Shown here: positions 12,386 through 25,583 of the stretch, in pieces | How positions within the stretch are numbered: the stretch's first letter is position 1 | Layout of the letters: each line of letters opens with the position of its first letter | Assembly (NCBI RefSeq): GCF_002105155.1 | Contig: NW_019029014.1 | Coordinates: 62,001-126,000 of the forward strand | Reading direction: 5' to 3' | Length of the DNA: 64,000 nucleotides | From: Lobosporangium transversale | Lineage: Eukaryota; Mortierellomycota; Mortierellomycetes; Mortierellales; Mortierellaceae | Program-made: the position numbers and the translations under genes | The notes under the pieces: generated by a model | Told to the model about the DNA's origin: nothing | The model's input: only the letters and a program-made list of their open reading frames with translations | Databases searched by the model: none

Positions 12386-12643
12386 GGACTGGTGTGCTCA
12401 ATTTCGACATCACCAATTGATACGGTAAAAGTACGATACATGAATCAGCAGTTCAATGCGAATGGGCAAGGGATGTTGTATCGATCTGCGATAGATTGTG
12501 CAGTCAAGACGGTACAGCGTGAAGGACCATTGGCACTTTATAAGGGGTTTTCGATGTGCTGGTTACGTCTTGGTCCTCATACGATGCTGTCACTGATGAT
12601 TTTTGAGAAGTTGCGAAGCTGGGTTGGATTGAACCCCGTATAG
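10984..12643 (+). CDS. mitochondrial carrier family protein (SLC25)
   Basis: Three exons, 10984-11866, 12012-12275 and 12387-12643, give 467 residues in frame. All three carrier repeats show the PxD/ExxK/R signature: HPVDVIKTRLQ, NPTDLIKVRLQ and SPIDTVKVRYM. It sits in the inner mitochondrial membrane; the substrate is unknown. Repeats 2 and 3 have normal length. Repeat 1 carries an extra low-complexity stretch of about 115 residues (Ser, Thr, Val, Gly) right after the first signature, in the matrix loop, which explains the excess over the usual 300 residues. The motifs resemble the uncoupling-protein/dicarboxylate/KMCP1 side of the family, but I cannot fix the substrate. The first intron ends in a 29-base A run abutting the acceptor AG. 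Confidence 0.88.
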
Positions 12644-14344
12644 TAATAATAAAATAAGTTTGACTATGGTATCGGGGGATTAAGTTGACAAGTCTTTTTT
12701 TGTTGTTGTTTGCACGACAGCAAGTTCGTTGAGTTCATTAAGTACCCCACATACAAGGGATTGAGTTTTTTTGATTCGGCAACGACAATGACAATATGTG
12801 CTGCACTGCAGAAAAAGCGCGTTAAAAAAAAAAAAAAAAGAGGGAGATAGGGGAGTGAAGGCATTTTCAGGGATGAAAAAACGAAAAAAAGAAATGATGA
12901 CAAAGACAAATATGAAAAAGGGGGGAAATGGAGACATAGGGGAGGGTGGCAAGGCATGGTATATATCATTCCATTACTGACAATGAAGGTCGATGCTGCC
13001 AGTCGATCAATTCGGTTGAGAGGATCTTTTCTTTTATATGATCATGGGGGATCAGTGTAGAACCCCCAATGTAATCTCCTTTTTTTTATTCACAATGATG
13101 TTGACGTCTATAATTCAGGAACAAAAAGGTGCGCGGACCAAAACAATAAAGATATGGCATTCCTCAACCCCGACTGTATTTTGAAGATGCGGATCGGCTC
13201 CTGCCTCCACCTCATTGTCCGTTCCTCCCCCCTGTAATTTCCTTGAAGATATTCTCTTGTTTTTGTTTATTGTCACCATTCTCCGTCAATCCTAAAAAAA
13301 AAGACAAAAGACATGTATGTAGATGCAAGATCCATTGTTGATCAAGTGTTATTGAATTTGGATTGGTTTGTCATATCACGGGCTGTTGACGCCCATAACA
13401 TTCAATCGCTGAAACCCAGTCAGCCATTCACCCACAAATCATCAATAAGCTCACACACAGATCAGCAGGCGCAAGTAATCAGCAAGCTGTTCTCCTATTC
13501 TCAGTTGTTTTTTTTTTTTTTTACAAACAACGAAAGACAGCACTGCCATTTATTCCCTTTGGAAGTGGGGGTGGGTTGTAACTGGGATAACTGGTACTGA
13601 CAGTGAAGGTAAAAAAAATGTATTGTTATCTGGTATATCATGAAGACTAAAAATACAAATAAAGAAAAATAGTTCAGTGCATGTGTGAGTTTATAGTTTG
13701 TTTCTACCACATGTCTTTTTACAAGTTATAACTTACTGACTTGCCTGTCCCTCTTCTCATATACTCACATTGAAACGTTTCTAGCTCTTATTTTATTTTT
13801 ATTTTTTTCTCAATTACCATTGCAATCCTTCATCTGATTAAGGAAAGAAAGGAAGATAAAAAAAACAAAAAAAGCTTCATCTCTGTCCACATTGGTCTTT
13901 GTTTCTATTTCTTATTCTCATTTCCAAGCTCATTGTCATCAGACTAGTCTAACTTGTCAGACGACTACTACACTACTAATTTATAACTACTTCTAGACTC
14001 GCAGGTGAAAAAAAAAAAAAAAAAAAAAAAAAGAGACTGCTTAAACTTTTTTTTCTTTTTTCTTTCTTCCTTGTCTGTCTTCACTGTCTGTCCATCTTTA
14101 CCTTCAGTCAGTTCCCCCTGTTTCCTGTTTCCCGCCTCTTTTTTTATCTTTCTGTCTCTCTCTTCGTTCCTCATCATCATCATCTTTATTTTTTATTTTC
14201 TTTTTCATTTTTTTTTATTTTTTTTTTTTTTATCAGTCTCTTCATCTAATTCTTCATCCTCTAGTTTCACTCTCATCTTTACTTCCATCTCAAAATATTC
14301 ACCTTTTACTCTGTCAGTCTTTTTTGCTTGATTGATCATCACCA
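12644..14344. other. long spacer upstream of the flippase gene
   Basis: No convincing gene. The stretch holds several short open frames without family resemblance, A-runs near 12,823 and 14,008, and from about 14,040 a long CT-rich leader ending at the flippase ATG. The leader's composition resembles the 5' UTRs of other genes here. Confidence 0.4.
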
Positions 14345-14858
14345 ATGCGTGGCCACTCCTCCAAGGAGTCTGACTATTCCGACATGAACATCCCCCTGAC
14401 GTCTGCAGAGGGCCAGTTCGGTGGATTCGACAACAGTAGCAGCAATACTTCCCTCAACTCTCCTTCTTCTACTTCACAGGCCCGATATCCTCCTGAGAGG
14501 TCTGCCACTTCATCTTCGGGTCAGGGTAAAGTTCATAAACCTCCGTCGGCTTGGAAGTCGTTCGTGGCTAATTTCACTGGTCAATCTAGAGATAACCAGG
14601 AGGGCATCCGTATCATTTATCTCAACAATCCAGAACGAAATGCTCAGGGCAAATACCTGCACAATCGCATCTCTACTTCCAAATACAACTACTTTACCTT
14701 CTTGCCAAAGTTTTTGTATGAACAGTTCTCCAAATACGCCAACATCTTTTTCTTGTTCACCGCATGTATTCAGGTATAGAAAAGAAAAGAAAAGTCCTCC
14801 TTGCTACTACATACTCTGCTATAATTGTGAATGTTTGAGTGCACACACAACTTACGCT

Positions 14859-14909
<51 letters not shown>

Positions 14910-17900
14910 GTATTAGCAAATCGAAGATGTATCTCCCACATCCAGATATACAACTGCAGTTCCCTTGGCGCTTGTCTTGTTTGCTACAGCTGTCAAGGAG
15001 GTCATGGAAGACTTTGTAAGTATCGTTTGGAAGGACTAACGTATAAGAGAACAATCTAAATTTGAATGATCCAGACCATTGTCAGAAAAAAAAAAGAGAC
15101 AGAAAATGGATCATTCACAAGTTATTTAATTCCTATTTAACTCCTTTTTTTTAATCAAAATAAAAAGAAACGACATGCATCAGACAGTGAAACCAATGCA
15201 CGAAAGTCCAAGGTTCTTCAAGGAAACGCATTTGTGCCCAAGCCGTGGCATTCGATTAAAGTCGGTGACATTGTACGTGTGGAGGGAGGCGAGCCCTTCC
15301 CTGCAGATCTGGTCTTACTGAGCTCTTCTGAACCAGAGGGAATGTGTTACATCGAAACTAGTAACTTGGATGGGTAAGATAACAACAGCCAACTTTTGCA
15401 ACAAACAAAATATGACATGAAACTAAAAAAGACTTGGCGATTTTGGACAAGAGGATCGCGTGGCTGTACTGCACAGCCTCAGGCAGAGATTTCTATTTTT
15501 GCTGATTTTTTTTTTATACTCTAACCTTTTTCACAAACAGCGAAACCAATTTGAAGATTAAGCAAGCATTACCAGAAACCGCCAGCTTGCTCACACCGCT
15601 GGATGTATCGCAGATCGGAGGGCTCATTCGCTCAGAACAACCCAACAACAGCCTCTACACTTTCGAAGGAACTTTGCTTATGAACGGTGCACATGGACAA
15701 CCCAAAGAGCTACCACTTGATCCCACTCAAGTGCTTCTCAGAGTAAGCTTTTTCCTTTTTTTTTTTTTTTTTTTTTTCTTTTTTCTTTTGAATGCCGTAT
15801 TGTTGATTCATTTGATGTCAAATATCCGGAACTTAATAACAATAATAATAAAACTGACGATAACTTTTATTTTATAAACTTTATTTCATAGGGTGCTCAA
15901 CTTCGCAACACTAACTGGGTCTATGGTATTGTCATCTTCACAGGTCACGAATCCAAGCTTATGCGTAATGCGTCGGCAACTCCTATCAAACGCACCTCGG
16001 TGGAAAAGATGACAAACGTTCAGATCATCTTCTTGTTCGGCATTCTTCTGGCCATGTCTCTCGCCAGTGCTATCGGCAACATGGTCATTACGAATAACAA
16101 CCTTGACAAGCTTTTATACATCAGCGTCACTAGATCATCTTGGTCGGATTTTGGGCGCAACATTCTCACCTTCTTGATTCTGTACAACAATTTAATCCCT
16201 ATCAGTTTGATGGTTACCATGGAGGTTGTCAAGTTTTGGCAGGCGCAACTCATCAATTCGGATCTGGACATGTATTACGAAAAGACCGATACCCCTGCTC
16301 TCGCCCGTACCTCCTCATTGGTTGAGGAGCTCGGACAGATCGAATACATCTTTTCGGACAAGACTGGAACATTGACATGTAACGAGATGGAGTTCCGTCA
16401 GTGCTCTATTGGAGGATTGGCTTATGCGGATGTGGTTGAAGATGGAAAGCAGGCTCGTGTTGAAGATGGCATGGAAGTGGGTGTGCACGACTTTAAGCAA
16501 CTTGATGCCAATCTTAAGAATCATCCCACTAGCAATGTCATTGATGAGTTTTTGACACTCCTTGCAGTCTGTCATACTGTTATTCCAGAGCGACAAGAGA
16601 GCAATCCCACAGGTACTTTGCAGAGACAAAATGTTCTTCATATTAAACAATTACGGTTGTAATTTTTTTTTTCCCTCATTTCAGTTAAAGTCTTCATTAC
16701 CGACCTTACTGACCTTACTGACCTTACTGATATATGCATTTGTATTTCATTTCTCTCCCATTCATTACAGAAATTATTTACCAAGCATCTTCACCTGATG
16801 AAGGAGCGCTTGTCTCTGGTGCTGCTACCCTAGGATACAAGTTCACGACTCGCCGACCCCGTTCAGTTAACATCCAAGTTGGTCCTCATGATCTGGAGTA
16901 TGAGATCCTTAACGTGTGTGAATTCAATTCGACCCGCAAACGCATGTCAACCATTGTGCGTGGACCAGACAAAAAGATCAAGCTTTACTGCAAAGGTGCA
17001 GACACTGTTATTTTGGAGAGATTGGGCACTGAGAATGAGTTTGTGGATGCAACCATGCAGCATTTGGAGGACTATGCTACGGAAGGTCTTCGCACCCTTT
17101 GTGTTGCCATGAGAGAAATCCCTGAGAGTGAATACCAAAACTGGTGCCAAATTTACGACCGCGCTGCTACTACTATCCAAAATCGATCTGATGAACTGGA
17201 TAAGGCTGCAGAGTTGATTGAGAAGAACTTATTCTTGCTCGGTGCTACTGCCATTGAGGATAAGCTTCAGGATGGTGTTCCTGAGACAATCCATACATTG
17301 CAGCAGGCAGGCATCAAAGTTTGGGTCCTCACTGGAGACAGACAGGAAACCGCCATCAACATTGGATACAGCTGCAAGTTGATTCAAGAAGATATGTCAC
17401 TGATTATTTGTAATGAAGCAACACACTGGGAGACTAAGGAATTTTTGGAGACTAAAGTCAAGGCCATCAAGTCGACTTTCCAGCGTGGCGATGATATTGA
17501 ACCACTGGCACTCATTATTGATGGTAAATCTCTTGGCTTTGCACTGGAGAAAGATATCGAAAAAGTGTTTTTGGAACTGGCTTGTCTCTGCAAAGCTGTC
17601 GTCTGCTGCCGTGTATCCCCTCTTCAGAAGGCATTGGTCGTCAAGTTGGTCAAGCGTAATCTCAACTCGATTCTTTTGGCTATCGGTGATGGTGCTAATG
17701 ATGTATCTATGATCCAAGCTGCTCATGTGGGCGTTGGTATCTCTGGATTAGAAGGTCTTCAAGCTGCTCGCAGTGCCGACTTTGCCATTTCTCAATTCCG
17801 CTACCTCAAGAAGTTGCTCTTGGTTCATGGTGCTTGGAGCTATCAGCGTCTCAGCAAACTGATTCTTTTTAGTTTCTACAAGAACATTTGTTTGTACATG

Positions 17901-19069
17901 ACTCAATTCTGGTATGCATCCTATAACTGCTTTTCTGGACAGACTGTCTATGAGTCATGGACCATCTCACTTTATAATGTCGCCTTGACTGTACTGCCGC
18001 CCTTGTCTCTTGGAATCTTTGACCAGTATGTCAGTGCTAGGATGTTGGACCGTTACCCTCAGATGTATATGCTAGGACAGAAAAGCGAGTTTGTAAGTTG
18101 TGTAACTTTTTCTACATATGAGTTGAATCGATCTGTTAAAGATCAAGATTTGTTGCTAATGCCTGGATGATCCCACTATCCGCCTCATGTGATTTACTTA
18201 TAGTTTAATGTTAAAACATTCTGGGGATGGGCATCCAATGCTATTTACCATTCTGTTGTTCTGTTCTTTGCCGTGGCATTTATCTTCAGGAACGATTTGA
18301 TTACTGTCACTGGTACCATTGGCGGTGCTTGGGTCATGAGTGTAACGCTTTACACGGCTGTTTTGGGCACTGTGCTTTTGAAGGCAGGATTGATCACAGA
18401 GTAAGTTGGAAAGCAAACTGAGTTGCTTTTTTTTTTTTTTTTTTTACAAGGTTGTTCCACAGATCCTAATGTGCTTATTTTTGGTTTTATTTTTGTTCGC
18501 TCATAGTCTTTGGAACAAATACGCGTATATTTCCATTCCTGGCTCGATGCTTTTCTGGCTGGGCTTCTTCCCACTGTTTGCAATTATTGGTGCAAAGGTC
18601 GGATTGACTCCTGAATATGCCGGCGTTGTAGGACCCATTTATAGTCAACCTGTTTTCTGGCTCACAATCATCCTCCTACCCATGTTCTGCAACTTGCGTG
18701 ATTACACTTTCAAGTAGTACGTATTCATCCGTCGCTTTTTTTCTTTTATTTATTTTGATAACCAATACCTCTACTCATGTACTTGGTCACCATTGACTCA
18801 CACTTGTTTTTTTGTATTTCTTTACTCATTCGTTTAATAGTATGAAGCGTACATTCTTCCCAAGGACATATCATTATGTACAAGAGATTCAAAAGCTGAA
18901 CATCCCAGATTACCGACCCAGGATGGAGCGATTCCGAAAGGCAGTGCACAAGGTGCGGAACATCCAACGTCTCCGTCGCAACCGCGGATTTGCATTCTCG
19001 CAAAACGAATCTGGCACAGGACGTCTTGTCAGAGCATATGATACCACGGCGCAGAAGCCTCGCGGCTAA
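14345..19069 (+). CDS. P4-type ATPase, Drs2/ATP8A-like phospholipid flippase
   Basis: Nine exons: 14345-14773, 14917-15015, 15168-15373, 15541-15742, 15892-16612, 16771-18092, 18204-18400, 18507-18716, 18841-19069; 1,204 residues, phases intact. Flippase marks are all present: DGETNLK in the actuator domain, PISL in the fourth membrane segment (around residue 415), DKTGT with the phosphorylated Asp468, the nucleotide-binding KGAD and GDGANDV. The order LWNKY...IPGS near the end and the tail motif GFAFSQ, which matches the autoinhibitory segment of the Drs2/ATP8A class, place it there rather than with Dnf1 or Neo1. Family members move phosphatidylserine and phosphatidylethanolamine to the cytosolic leaflet of Golgi membranes with a Cdc50 partner. 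Introns are full of T-runs. Confidence 0.95.
16688..16730 (+). repeat. short tandem repeat (CTTACTGAC units) in a flippase intron
   Basis: Three to four near-perfect 9-bp units of CTTACTGAC lie inside the fifth intron of the flippase gene. Several resemble branch-point sequences (CTGAC), so they may offer alternative lariat sites; that is inference. Confidence 0.7.
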
Positions 19070-19103
19070 AATACAATTTTCGTTACAAGATTGGAGGAAA
19101 ATG

Positions 19104-19139
<36 letters not shown>

Positions 19140-19205
19140 GAAAGAGGAGGAAGGAGGCATTTTTTCGTTAGGAACATTTTAAAAAATGTAGATAGAATCA
19201 TTAAG

Positions 19206-19241
<36 letters not shown>

Positions 19242-20687
19242 CCAGAAGCAACATCGAAAAATATATTAGGAGTACGCGAGGCTGTTTTTTATACAGCTTG
19301 TTCGAGTAGAGAGCATAAGAAGAGTATGAATGGCTGAAGCAATAAAATTTCTGTGTTTGCGGGCGCTCAGTAAACTAATCACGGAGCTTCTTTTGGCTCT
19401 TTTTGATCATGTTATTGCATTTGTTCTATCTGATTTCATCTTATTCAGCGCCCGTGTATTGTAGCTTCTGTTGTCGTTGTCGAAAAACGAACTTTTATGA
19501 AAACACTGGCAATCTCTCACCGGTGCCACACTTTCCGATCAAGACAACTTTGAACATAAACTCAACAAAATGCGTCGCAGAAACGTTCCTTTTTAACCTA
19601 ATAGAAACAATTTGGTAACACCACTGCATAGTGCATTGCATTACGTCGCATCTGTGTTGGCGTCAGGGGAACACGATTGCGATTAGGATAGGGAGGTTAT
19701 TATTGGCCAATCATGACAACAGATATAAGCAAAGGGGGGGAAAGAGAAACCCTTTAAATGGCACGGTAGTCTGTTTGGACACGTCGTCACGCGTCCCATT
19801 ACGCGTCGGAGGAGCAAGACAATATAAAGAAACCTTTATTCTTTTTCAATTCCAACAGCATAAACATGAAGAGCAAGAGGAGCCATAGGAAATAAGAGAA
19901 AAAGCATCAGTTTCGATGTGATTGGGGAGAGTCAGCATACAGATCATAGCCTGTTACATGTATTCATTCCCACTTCTCCAAAATGGGCTTTGATGATTGT
20001 GGAACAAGAGGAATAAAATCTTTTTTTTTTCATCAAAGGTTTATTAATTAAACGTAAACGCACATAGGAATGTGAACAAATAGACATGTTAAATATACTA
20101 CGTAATGTTCGTCTAGCACTTGATGACCAGCGCTATTATTGATGAACTCTTTGCCTTCTTGAGGTGAGGGTTGTCCCGAGCTTTTGATTACGGTCAATGG
20201 CAGTTATACCAGCCATGAATGGTATCCATGTTATCAGTGATCTCTCTGTTCGGATATGGACAAAAGCAGGTAGAAATTAACACAAAAATTATGAGCATTC
20301 ACATTTAAAGTCAATCTCCAAGATTAGGAAAGAACTTCATTCCTATAGTGGAGGTTGACTATTGCCGACCGTATGAGCAATTTTTCCTTACCAAAACCAT
20401 TCTGAATGGGGAACTGTTAATAATAAGAGGCAATCAATATGAGGTTAGAAATGCAATACAAATATCTATTATTTGCACTGTGGCTGTATAAACTTTTTTT
20501 TTCCTTCTCTCTTGTTTCCAAGTCAAAGGCGAATCCTCTTTTCTTCACTCTCCATCTCTCATTCCATTTTACTTCCTCATTCCATTCTCTTTAATTTCTT
20601 TTTTTGTTTTTTATTATTTTTATTATTTTTATTATTATTATTCTTAGTACACATAGACTACAATTTGAAAAAGTACGGCTTAAAAAC
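19070..20687. other. spacer between flippase and the first monooxygenase
   Basis: No gene supported. Two A-runs of about 25-30 bases lie at 19,104 and 19,211, just after the flippase stop. Short open frames in 19,400-19,890 show no family likeness. From about 20,500 the sequence is CT- and ATT-rich and probably forms the leader of monooxygenase A. This spacer is the left boundary of the monooxygenase array. Confidence 0.4.
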
Positions 20688-22911
20688 ATGTCAATCAATA
20701 TAGGAGCAAGGTCACTACAAAGTTGCACGGTGCCAAAGGCCAAGATTATGATTGTCGGTGCTGGCATTGGTGGCCTTTTCTTGGCCGGACTATTGGAACG
20801 TATTGGCGTTTCATATCATGTCTACGAGCGTGCATCGGAACTTCGTGCACTTGGTAAGTTATTAGATTAAAAAAAAAAAAAAAAAAAAAAAAAATAGAAA
20901 AATGGACAGAAAGAAAACATTTTTATTAATTGTTAGATCAAATAAATTCACTTCCTTGATCGATAACAGGATCCATCATGACATTGGGGCCCAACATTTT
21001 GCCTGCATTTGAGCAGCTGGGTCTGTTAGAGGAACTTCAAAGTATCTCTGTACCACATTATAAGGCGTACATGTATGAGAAAGTGAATATGACAAAGCTT
21101 GGTACTATCGAGATGTTAACCAAGAAAAGGTAAAACTATGTAAAAAACAGCTTTCTCATTTTGCAATTTAAAAAAAATAAAAAAATAAAATAAAAAAAAA
21201 GAATTGATTCATAATAAATTTTATATAAATAAATATCTATGAATAAATAGTACAGGATACGATGATGTGCTTTTTGAACGGCCCAAGCTTTATAAACTAT
21301 TACGGAAGCAGGTTCCAGTCGAAAAGATTAGTCTTGGCAAGAAAGTTATTTCTGTGGAAGAAAAAGGCGAGAAGGTGTTTATTCACTGTTCAGACAATAC
21401 TTCCTATGAAGGAGACATGCTCGTTGGAGCTGATGGTGCATATAGTGCTGTACGACAGAGCCTTTACAAGCAGTTAGACGATCAAGGCCGTCTTCCCAGA
21501 GTAGATCTAGAGGACTATTCGATCGGATGGGTTAGTATGGTTGGAATCGCACAGCTTCCTAACCTTGACCGTTATCCAATACTCAAGGATGGCGCTTCAC
21601 ATTTTTCAAATGTTCTTGGGGAGAACTTTAAGATCGTAAGTCATTAACATTTTTTTTTTAAAAAAAAAAATCTTTACATTCAAGTATATACCAATATTTA
21701 ATTTGCCTTTTATTTTTTGTTCAGTGGACTACAGTTAGGGTGCCTAAGGACAGGGTCTGCTGGGCGGTAGCAAAGCAGCTGACGCCTGAAGAGGCCAAGA
21801 ATGAAAAGTTTAACAACGGGAGCGGTGGTATTACAGGAGGTGAATGGGCTACAGATGCAGTTGAGGCTATGATTCAGGAGTTTAAAGACCAACCTTGTCC
21901 ATGGGGGGGTAAAATGAATGATCTCTTTGAGCTAACGGACAAAAACCTCATCTCTAAAGTATTCCTGGAAGAAAAGATGTTCAAGACCTGGTTTGATGGT
22001 CGCATTGGCCTCCTTGGAGACTGTAAGTTTAAGTCTAAACTAAGCTTAGAAAATATTTGTTCTTTCCCATGAGATCAACCATTATAACCAACTAACGTTA
22101 TTGTTTCGATCTTTCGACTTATTTCTGTATTTGACTATTTAATAATAATAATAACAATTACAGCATGCCACAAGGTATTTTAACCCTCTCAACTTATTTA
22201 TAAATATCTATCCTTTTTGCTGACATTACTGACTTCACAAATCTTTATCGCTATTTTCTTTTTCTTGTTTCAAGATGGTTCCTGGGGCTGGTCAAGGTAA
22301 CAAAGAACATTTTATAACAAAGAACAGGCCGCCACCTTTTCTTTTTTTCATTAGCTTAGAGCTGTTGTTATTATAATTATCCAACCAAAATTAACGAATA
22401 CCTAAATGTCTCTTTAAAAACAGGGGCAGTCAACGCTATGCAGGATGCTGTAGTGCTCGCTAATTGCATTTATCACTTGGAAGACACATCCAGTAAAAGT
22501 ATTACTGCAGCATTTGAGGATTACTTTCATCAACGATATAACCATGCATATGGACGGTTTCAAGACAGCAGCAATGCCATGAAAAGCATTTATGGTCAAG
22601 TAAATGCCTTTTTTTTATTTTTGTTTTTTTTTTATTTGATCTTTCTCTTCAATGTTTTATTGCTAATTCCTTGCTTGTGTATCTGCTTTTTTTTTTTTTG
22701 TTAGACATGGACGGATAAAATCCGTAGATTTTTGACGTTTAATATTGTTCCTAAAATAGTGGTTTCTTGGCAATTGAGTACGGTTTATGAGTATCGTCCT
22801 CAGATCGAATGGTTACCACAGATTCCAAATCGAGGGACAACAAAAGTGCTTCCTCAAGTGAGTAGTAATAGAAGGAAAATTGAAAATGAAGAATTGGCAT
22901 CTGCTGTTTGA
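20688..22911 (+). CDS. FAD-dependent monooxygenase A (group A, PHBH/salicylate hydroxylase fold)
   Basis: Eight exons: 20688-20853, 20970-21129, 21251-21635, 21725-22022, 22164-22174, 22275-22296, 22424-22599, 22705-22911; 474 residues. Three FAD motifs are present: GAGIGG with Gly24, Gly26, Gly29 for the ADP part; GADGAYS (DG motif) after EGDMLV; and GDSCHKMVPGAGQGAVNAMQDA (split here as GDSCHK, MVPGAGQ, GAVNAMQDA), the GD motif. The fold adds one oxygen atom to an organic substrate using NAD(P)H; the substrate cannot be read from sequence. The GD motif is split over an 11-nt and a 22-nt exon. Exon 3 uses the acceptor that gives KKSTGYDD; the AG four bases further on would hit a stop. It is the most diverged intact copy, with a distinct C-terminus. 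Confidence 0.9.
22164..22296 (+). other. paired 11-nt and 22-nt micro-exons in monooxygenase A
   Basis: Two micro-exons, CATGCCACAAG (22164-22174) and a 22-nt exon (22275-22296), are separated by a 100-base intron. Read with their neighbours they give GD-SCHK-MVPGAGQ-GAV, the FAD-contacting GD motif. They are required to link exon 4 to exon 7 in the known family order. The same pair recurs in copies B, C, E and F and in pseudogenes D and H. Confidence 0.88.
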
Positions 22912-23386
22912 CTACAACAAGTACAACATTAATAATAATAAAGTGGTTATGCTTAAAAGATGAGTAAGGCATAAAATACCTGTTTGGTCCTTCCATTTGA
23001 TGTCTTGTCTACCAAAAATGTCTAATGCATGGCACTATTTTATTAAAATGAGCAACACGTGGCACGGCACGGCATGGCATGGCATAGCACTGTATCACCT
23101 ATGCAAATGCAAAGCGGAAGAGAGTGAAAAAGACAGGTCTTTGATCGATACGATATTTTTTATAGCAATTTTGAGCCCAGAATTGGGCTGCCATCCCCCG
23201 GGGGAAGTGAGTTTGAGCGCTTTTTGAAACTCTCATATGTATCATTCATGCTCTATTGAAACTTGTTTCCATCCTCAATCCCTCTTCCCCCTTCTCTCTT
23301 CTTTCTTTTCATTTTAAATGTGTATTCTGCATTCATCTTGTTCTCTTCATCTTTCATTCTAATTCCTTAATTTCATTTCATTCATT
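22912..23386. other. spacer between monooxygenases A and B
   Basis: Short intergenic stretch. It contains a repetitive GGCACGGCAT/GGCATGGCAT series near 23,052-23,090 and a CT-rich leader before the ATG of copy B. No gene is seen. Confidence 0.4.
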
Positions 23387-24856
23387 ATGGAAACGCAAAA
23401 TCATCAACAAACAGAAACCAAGTCTGAAAAGCCAAATGTTATGATCGTGGGTGCTGGTCTAGGAGGACTCTTGCTGGGCATTCTTCTGGAACGTGCAGGA
23501 ATTCCCTATCACATCTATGAGCGAGCCACTAAGCTCCGTGCCTTAGGTAATTACTTTATGGGTAGTTTGTATTTACGTTATTGAAACAGGAATAACTGGA
23601 ACTACAAACACACACACATTAAACATGTGTTTCTCCATCTATCCCGTTAATTTAAAGAAACACATAACATTTATTTACCTTTATATTTTAAAATGGTTTT
23701 GATAATATTTTAGGATCGGCATTAACCTTAGGCGCCAATATACTTCCAGTGTTTGAGCAACTTGGTTTACTTCCAGCATTAGAAGAAATATCGTTACCCG
23801 TTCCTTCCTTGGACATTTACAAATCAGACATGAAGCTCTTTGGGTCGATCAAACTGATGGGTCGGAAAGGGTAAAAAAGGAGAAAAAAAAACAGTGCACC
23901 GTTACACTGCATCGAATGATCGAATGGTAACACAACGGCTGATTTCTTATTGATTCGGATGTCACCTTTCACAACTAGAACTGGTTATGAGAATTTGCTC
24001 TTTGAGAGACCAAGGTTGTATGAGCTTTTGCTCAAACATGTTCCTTCCGAGAAGATCACGCAGGGCAAAAAAGTCATCCGAGCAGAGGAAAAAGAATCTG
24101 ATAAGGTAGTGATCCATTGTGAAGATGGTTCCACATTTGAAGGTGATATCCTTGTGGGCGCAGATGGCGCTTATAGTAAGATCCGACAGGATCTTTTCAA
24201 TCGTATGGGAGAAGAAGGTACGCCTGTCCCCAAGGAGGATTTAGAGGATATGGTCTTGGGAGATATTTGTATGGTCGGTGTAGCAAAGCCCAGTCATCCT
24301 GAAAAATATCCACAGCTCAAGAGTAACATTTCGCACTTTATGTGCGTTCTTGGCAAGGATAGAAAGAGTGTAAGTAAAAAACATTTATTCGCTTTTACAT
24401 CTTCTTCCTTCACTATCCTTTTTGAATTATCGGCTGTTGGCTCGATCGACTAACCTTAATGTTCTTTCATATAATTAGTGGCATGCTGTTAGTGTTCCCA
24501 ACAACCATATTTGTTGGTCATTGATTGTCCAGCTGACAGAGGCTGAGGTGAAAGAACAAAAATTCCGTAACACAGAATGGACTCCAGAGTCAAATGAGGC
24601 GATGATTAAAGATTTTTATGACCTACCCTCTCCAATGGGAGGAACAATGGGTGAATTGATCGATGAAACACCCAAGGACCTTATCTCGAGAGTATTTTTG
24701 GAGGAGAAAATCTTCAAGACTTGGTTCCATGGCCGGACTGTCCTTCTTGGTGATGGTACAGTATAAAGAATAACAATGACATACATGATGCTTTATGTGT
24801 AGGATAAATGAGCCATTCTTACATTTTAACCGCTGATGCATTATTTCTCTATGATT

Positions 24857-24890
<34 letters not shown>

Positions 24891-25583
24891 CTGCAGCTTG
24901 TCACAAGGTACGATGACATAAAAAAAATTTTTGCCTTTCCTATTCTGGTTTACTATGAATGAAATAACTCATATTATTGTGTATTTGCGTGTATGAATAT
25001 AGATGCTTCCTGGAGCCGGTCAAGGTAAGAGAGCAAATCCTATTGCCGTTGTCATTGTTTGTTTATCTGTTTGTATCGAGGAGAAGTGGTCATTAATTGA
25101 CTCTTTGTTTTCATTTGTTGAGCAGGTGCCGTAAATGCAATGCAAGACGCAACAGTCCTTGCCAACTGCATTTATAACATGGCAGGTAGATCACAAGAGA
25201 GCGTCATAGCAGGCTTTGAAGAGTATTACCGACAACGATACCCTCATGCACTCCAAAAGTTCAACGTCAGCAAAGAATGGTCCATGGTTATGTTTGGACA
25301 GGTACTGGATATGTCTGCAAAATTTTTTTTTTTTCCCTTTTTCCTCGACGAAAAACAGTATTTTAAAAAGTTTTTTTTTTTTTTTTTTTTTTTTTAGACT
25401 TGGATCGAGCGCATGGTTCGACATATTATGGTCAAGTATACGCCTGAGTGGTTATTTATGCGCACACATACCAAAAACTTTGCACATCGTCCCCAGATTG
25501 CTTGGCTCCCACTGGCCGAAACCCGCGGTATGCTTCCTGCATTACCACAGGAAGGAGTTAGGAAGCTACTTCATGAAAACTAA
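23387..25583 (+). CDS. FAD-dependent monooxygenase B (group A)
   Basis: Eight exons: 23387-23546, 23714-23870, 23979-24369, 24479-24755, 24897-24907, 25003-25024, 25126-25301, 25398-25583; 459 residues. It has GAGLGG (Gly22, Gly24, Gly27), GADGAYS, and GDACHK-MLPGAGQ-GAVNAMQDA spread over the two micro-exons. The C-terminus ends in a block shared with C, E and F: RPQIAWLPL followed by a Gly-Pro-rich tail with PQE. It lies head to tail with copy A and copy C. A soluble flavoprotein is expected, as no signal peptide or membrane segment is seen. The 11-nt exon reads CTTGTCACAAG, differing in base but not in the encoded Cys-His-Lys. Confidence 0.92.

Noticed and set aside
13313-13600. 95-codon open frame before the flippase gene
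   Set aside because: It ends through a T-run and has no recognisable domain; most likely chance.
19403-19888. Short open frames after the flippase gene
   Set aside because: No family likeness, no codon pattern and no splice support.
23045-23095. GGCATGGCAT series as a CRISPR-like or regulatory array
   Set aside because: Units are short and contiguous without spacers; this is a simple repeat in a eukaryotic genome.
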